Assembly: GCA_023374025.1 (NCBI GenBank)
Contig: SIJG01000013.1
Location: 92,846 to 156,845 of the forward strand
Reading direction: 5' to 3'
From: Heterodera schachtii
Lineage: Eukaryota; Nematoda; Chromadorea; Rhabditida; Heteroderidae
Length of the DNA: 64,000 nucleotides
Shown: piece by piece, positions 59,572 through 64,000 of the stretch
Position numbering within the stretch: the stretch's first letter is position 1
Layout: each line of letters opens with the position of its first letter
The notes under the pieces: generated by a model
Database searches by the model: none
The model's input: only the letters and a program-made list of their open reading frames with translations
What the model was told of the DNA's origin: nothing
Position numbers and translations under genes: made by a program

Positions 59572-60989
59572 ATGAACAGACGGTAAGGAATTTTTTAAAA
59601 ATTACAAATTTTTCAATTCCCAATTGTTTTTTTTATGTTTCAGTTGGCTTTGTAGCGACGTTTGGATGGACATTCTCCCATCGTTTGACCGTCCCCAACT
59701 TGGTCTCAAAATGGCATTGCTTTCCGACCGTTTCGATGTGTTGGTGGACAAACATTTTGATGGCAAAAGCGAATTGACAATTTGGAGAATTATCAGGATT
59801 CGCAAGAACATTGAACCAAAGCCGAAACTGTCTGTACTGATCGGTGGCAATTTTGTGCACTTTCCGCTTGTACCCATCGATGGCACATTTGTGGATTTTC
59901 CTATTCCCGACCGTCCGTTGCACAACAAAATCCGCTTTAAGGACCTTCAGATTTAGTAAATCAAAAATTATACATAATATCGTTGGTCGTCTTCTTCATT
60001 TTCCCCCTTTCAGCTACATTGACCATTCCGTGATCACATTTATTCGTTCAAACAAGCCAATTTGGGACAGAATGGGCACCAAATTTGAGTTGCATGTGTA
60101 TTTATATGCCATCGATAAACACAAACAGAACAATTGGAATATTTTTGTCCATGAAATTTGGCCAGTTTTTGCTAGCAACATTCGCCATTTTCGATTTTCC
60201 AATCACGATCATTTGGACAATTTGCGCCGTCGCATTTCGCCAACAGTTCTCACTGATCTTGACCAATTGATTTCAATCGAATCTGGTATTCTATGCCCCG
60301 ATGGAATTGCTGACGATGGGCCAAATGCAACTGCTGGCCAAGCGTTGGCCAAATGGGTGCACACGCCGAGAAAAAATGGACAACCGAATGAATTGCGTTT
60401 CTGTGTTTATTTTAATCAAATTATTCACGGATGGATCAACGATTTCAAAGAGGTGATCGATTGACTACTTAATTGTTCATTAAACAACTGACTAATTGAT
60501 TGATTTGCCTTTGATTTACGCTTCCTTTTTGTTTAGACATTTCTCCATGCCACCACTTCTGTCGCTTACAATGTTCGGCTTAAACTTCTAGTGGCTAGCC
60601 AAATGAGTATTGTTGAGCCATTTGAGTTGGTGAACGAAGTGACCCAAGAAAAGTTGACATTGATGAAGGACGACAATATTTATTGCCTGTTGAAACGGTG
60701 CCCAATTGTTGGGGAGACGGCGACGGTTTGGGAAAACAGCCGAAATTTGGACAATTTGAACGGAGTCTACTTCAATCTTGAAGGAAATTGCATTGGGTGA
60801 GCGGAAAGATTGGCCTTATTTTTGGATAGAGCATGGACAGGAGGGTACAGTAGTGTCCTCTGTACAGTATAAAAAATGTTTTTTTCCATTTCAAATTGCG
60901 CTTAATTTAGGCCGCTGTCTCCGCCAGGTCAAAACGACGAAAAGATGTTATCGACTCCTGGGCCCAGTGATCAGCAGAAGAACGAGTGA
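59572..60989 (+). CDS. F-box-like family protein F4, 366 aa, complete
   Basis: Exons 59,572-59,582, 59,644-59,955, 60,014-60,452, 60,537-60,796, 60,911-60,989 (11, 312, 439, 260, 79 nt; 367 codons with stop). Same five-exon plan and phases as F3. Text: MNRR, WMDILPSFDRPQLGLKMALL, YIDHSVITFIRSNKPIWDRM, HEIWPVFASNIRHFRFS, ILCPDGIADDGPNATAGQAL, EPFELVNEVTQEKLTL. The tail is STPGPSDQQKNE, the C-terminal ending I recall from Globodera F-box proteins, whereas F3 has a Glu/Lys tail. Likely an SCF substrate receptor. A TATA-like TATAAAAGG lies at 59,491-59,499. It is diverged enough from F3 to be an older duplicate. Confidence 0.87.
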
Positions 60990-60999
60990 TAATTTGAGA

Positions 61000-61420
61000 G
61001 ATGTCCGATCGTTTTATTGATGATATTTGTTTGAGTTCGGATTGACCATTTTGGCGATATTAAAAATATGAATTTGAGTTGGGCGGATCTATGCCTAAGC
61101 CTAAGTTTAGAGCCTTTTTGCAGGCTAATAGAGGACACTTAAAGCTACGAATGATACCAAGAAAGTTGGATTTGGTTGAGAATGAAAAAAAAGTTATAGT
61201 TTAGTTTAAACACTCGACTGGCGCAAAACGACCGCGACTTTTCGGGGTTACTATAAATGAATCTCTAGACAATCGTTTCAATTAAGATACTAAAGAAATT
61301 GGCCAATAAAAAAATCAAGAAAATAAATGTGTAATATTATAGAACGAAACAATTAAAAAAGCATTTCAGAGAAAAAAGAAGACAAATTGAGATCGATTAT
61401 TTCTCAAATATAATTAATTA
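61000..61420. other. Convergent intergenic region F4/F5
   Basis: Holds GAATGATACCAAGAAAGTTG near 61,148 (dispersed motif, reversed). F4 and F5 converge here, both with stops within about 430 bp. No gene. Confidence 0.5.
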
Positions 61421-61421
61421 A

Positions 61422-63263
61422 TTATTCATCTCCGTTGCTTTGATCCGCTTCTTCTTCTTCCGCTGGTGGCGATAATGGCCTAAAATTAATTAATTGTTTT
61501 AATTTTCGACAAAATCAAATGCTGTTGCTGCTGCTCACCCAATGGATTCACTGAAACTCTGCAGATCAAAAGTGATATTGTTCGTATTGGCATTGGCACC
61601 CCAATTTTCGCGGTTTTCCCAATTAAGTGCCGCCTTCGCAGTCTCCCCAATTGGGTACCGTTGCAATAGCCAATTATAAATTATTTCGTCGTTGATGAAT
61701 GCTTCGATCTTCATTTTCAGTGTCAGCTTCTCATTGGTTCGTCCATTAACCAATTCAAATGGTTCAATTGGCATTGTGTCCACATGAAAATAAAGTTGAA
61801 TTGTGTAACTGACAGAAGTGGTGGCACGGCGAAATGTCTAAACACAAAAATTGGTAAACACAAAAACAATTTGACGAAAATCCTGGCGAGACGACCGCTT
61901 TGAAGTTGTTGACCCATTCCAGATTCTGTGGACCCAAATAACCATTGCGATGCAATTGCTTCGGTTGACCATTTTTTGTCGGAGTGTGCAACCATTTGGA
62001 CAATTCGGGGTAAACCCAACTCATCCATACCCAACTCATCCATACCCAACTCATCCATAAACCCAACTCATCCATACCCAACTCATCCATAGCACGATGC
62101 GAGTCGTTGCCGTGGCATTTAATGCCACGAACGAGACCGCATAATCAAAAATGCCACGGCCAAGACCGCATAATGATAAAAATGCCACGACCGAGACCGC
62201 ATAATCAAAAATGCCACGGCCAAGACCGCATAATGATAAAAATGCCACGACCGAGACCGCATAATCAAAAATGTCACGGCCAAGACCGCACAATCAAAAA
62301 AATGCCACGATGATGACTCGCATAAGCAGAAAATGCCACGACGATGACTCGCATAAGCAGAAAATGCCACGACGATGACTCGCAGTGTTATGGATGAGTT
62401 GGGTATGGATGAGTTGGGTCTATGGATGAGTTGGGTATGGATGAGTTGGGTATGGATGAGTTGGGTCTATGGATGAGTTGGGTATGGATGAGTTGGGGGT
62501 GACTCGGACAATGCTTGGCGAGCAGCTGCATTTGGTGCTTCAAAATCAGCAATTCCATCGGGTAATATAGCACCAGAATCAATGGAATTCAATTGGCAAA
62601 GATCAGTGAGAATTGTTGGCGATGTGCGACGACGCAAATTGTCCAAATCATTGGCATAGTGAAAGCCCAAATGACGAATGCTTTTCGCAAAAATTGGCCA
62701 AATTTCAGTGACAAAAACATCCCAAATTGGCTGGTCATATTGTCCTGTGAAGGAGACAGATACAACTCCAATTTGGTGCCATTTCTGTCAAAGAATCGCT
62801 TCTTGGAATTGAGAAAAGTGATCACGGAATGGTCAATGTAGCTGAAGAATTATGAAATGCTTTAATAATTACAAAAGATTGAAATTACTCAATCCGAACG
62901 CTTTTAAAGCAAATTTTGTTGGGCAACGAATGGTCCGACAACGGAAAATCCACAAAATTTTCACTGTCATTGATTCGAATAGACACTTTTGGTTTCGGTC
63001 CATTTTCGTTTGCATTTGGTCCTTTGTCCTTGCGAATTTCGATTGCTTTCCAAATTGTCAATTCGCTTTTTCCAGTCAAAATGTGCGTCCACTAAAATGT
63101 CGAAACGGTCGGAAAGCAATGCCATTTTGAGTCCAAGTTGGGCATGGTCAAAAGATGGGAGAATGTCCATCCAAACGTCGCTACAAAGCCAACTGAAATT
63201 CGTAAAAATAATTAGATAAATGAAAAATTTGTAATTTAAAAAAATTAATTACCGTCGATTCAT
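61422..63263 (-). pseudogene. F-box-like family gene F5, frameshifted and interrupted
   Basis: Exons 63,263-63,253 (MNRR), 63,192-62,889, 62,841-61,896 (holding the insertion), 61,837-61,539, 61,479-61,422. Text: WLCSDVWMDILPSFDHAQLG, YIDHSVITFLNSKKRFFDRN, RRRTSPTILTDLCQLNSID, WVNNFKA, EPFELVNGRTNEKLTL, tail PPAEEEEADQSNGDE. Exon 2 is 304 nt where the family needs a multiple of three; an extra base lies near 63,075. Exon 3, with insertion and target duplicate removed, is 438 nt, one short of the family phase, and the frame breaks near 62,745. Besides these, 501 bp of minisatellite sits in the exon. Exons 4 and 5 remain open. Confidence 0.87.
62005..62505. mobile_element. Compound minisatellite insertion in F5 exon 3
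   Basis: Flanked by GGACAAT at 61,998-62,004 and 62,506-62,512. Layout: about five copies of ACCCAACTCATCCAT, then about ten 27-31 bp units of AATGCCACGACCGAGACCGC plus ATAATCAAA, then about seven inverted copies ATGGATGAGTTGGGT. The outer ends are thus inverted repeats made of tandem units. The exon text on both sides is the contiguous family sequence (QALS and KWLHTP). Confidence 0.82.
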
Positions 63264-63301
63264 TTTTGAGATATTGTGCATCCAAAAAGTCTTTTCGACC
63301 T

Positions 63302-63310
63302 CTTTATATA
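63302..63310 (-). promoter_or_regulatory. TATA box of F5
   Basis: TATATAAAG on the minus strand, about 40 bp before the ATG, followed by AGGTCGAAAAGACTTTTTGG, matching the F2/F3 promoter core. Confidence 0.55.
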
Positions 63311-63416
63311 CCCATAAAAGAAAAAAAAACAAAGAAAATAGGGATTTGATTTGATTCTCTCATTTAATGGAAAACGACAAATTGTGCTAATTACCGCGCA
63401 CTGTACGCTTTTTTAG

Positions 63417-63423
63417 TATAAAA
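63417..63423 (+). promoter_or_regulatory. TATA box of F6
   Basis: TATAAAA after CTTTTTTAG, 80 bp before the ATG at 63,503, at the usual kind of position for this cluster. Confidence 0.45.
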
Positions 63424-63502
63424 ATGCCCTTTTTTCTTCTTTTCCCCATCATTCCAAAACTCACAATCGCCCATTTTTTCCGATCATTTTGTTGCTACAA
63501 AA

Positions 63503-64000
63503 ATGTCTTCAACAGGAATTCTGTACGTTTATATGTACATATTTTTTTTCTTCTGATTTTTAGCTTTTGCTCAATTTTTGACTAGCAGAATTGGGAGATA
63601 AAAATTTGTAAACCAATTTTGAAGGCTTAGCTTAATCGTCCTAAAAAAGTTCAAGAAATGCTAAAAAATTCCCTTTGGATTCCCTCACTTTGATGCTTTT
63701 CCCTTCCCTTCCCTTCCCATTCATTCATTTTCCAATTCATTTTCAGTTGGTGTGCCGTGACTTTTGTGTTGGTCGGTTGTGCCACCATTCTTTGGTTCTT
63801 TTTGGACCATGTCAAAAAACGACGACGCCCTCACAAAGAAATGTAAAATAAATTAAACAGAAAATTTAAAATTTTTTTTCAATTTTTCAGCTTTATCTGC
63901 GGCGATTGTTGGCTTTTGGTGTTCGATTTCCTTACGCCTTCTCAGCTCGGCCTTGGAATTGCACTGATCAGCCGTCGATTTGACTTTTACATCGACGAAC
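63503..64000 (+). CDS. F-box-like protein F6 with N-terminal membrane segment (partial)
   Basis: Exons 63,503-63,522, 63,747-63,842 and from 63,891 to the window edge; phases 2 and 2. The start MSSTGI leads into a hydrophobic run of about 20 residues, LWCAVTFVLVGCATILWFFL, then DHVKKRRRPHKE. The family F-box region follows: IFICGDCWLLVFDFLTPSQL, LGIALISRRFDFYIDE. A hydrophobic helix followed by a basic cluster is the pattern of a signal anchor, so this member may sit in a membrane with the F-box on one side. The other members here start with MNKR/MNRR and have no such segment. The gene continues beyond the window. A cleaved signal peptide cannot be excluded. Confidence 0.75.

Noticed and set aside
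62107..62370. Repetitive peptides (PRPRPHNQK and similar) on both strands
   Set aside because: They are translations of the 27-31 bp minisatellite inside the F5 insertion.

Overview
The window looks like eukaryotic, AT-rich nuclear DNA from a nematode, most likely a cyst nematode (Globodera/Heterodera type). Introns are short and bounded by GT..AG. Small secreted proteins are split over two or three exons. There is a SPRY-domain gene of the RanBPM/SPRYSEC type, an Srsx-like 7TM chemoreceptor, a Goosecoid-type homeobox gene, and above all a cluster of F-box-like genes whose leader and tail motifs I recall from Globodera proteins. No bacterial operon, rRNA, tRNA or CRISPR array was recognised. 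Nearly all real genes are multi-exon, so the exon models here were built by hand from splice sites and reading phase.

Left part (1-26 kb). Most of this is intergenic DNA dense in small inverted-repeat transposons, several with target-site duplications. It carries a SPRY gene (3.9-6.0 kb) broken by a hAT-type MITE and by frameshifts. It also has four small secreted-protein genes at 10.7-11.2 (-), 14.1-14.7 (-), 19.1-19.6 (+) and 24.9-25.4 kb (+). The first and last of these are intact paralogues lying in an inverted segmental duplication. A second inverted duplication pairs 1-3 kb with 21.3-22.9 kb, and a direct one pairs 7.7-9.0 kb with 16.1-17.3 kb.

Middle (27-42.6 kb). A Goosecoid-like gene lies on the minus strand. 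Its first three exons are present three times in a 1.8 kb tandem array, while the exon for the DNA-recognition helix occurs once. GC-rich repeats follow, with an 847 bp terminal-inverted-repeat element, then a chemoreceptor gene whose TM7 exon seems replaced by an AT minisatellite, then the frameshifted remnant of a phosphoinositide 3-kinase catalytic domain.

Right part (42.7-64 kb). This is an F-box-like gene cluster. Two members look complete (55.7-57.1 and 59.6-61.0 kb, both +). One runs off the right edge and has an N-terminal membrane segment. Four are damaged: one truncated at an inverted-repeat element, one cut off at a repeat junction and frameshifted, one split by a compound minisatellite insertion, and one decayed. 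A 1.1-1.2 kb unit (three copies) carries its own TATA box and a mini-gene made of the family leader fused to an internal segment. A 2.65 kb satellite of about 153 bp units, a GC-rich tandem array and a 387 bp N gap sit in the middle. The cluster looks like a fast-evolving family spread by inverted and tandem duplication and eroded by transposons.
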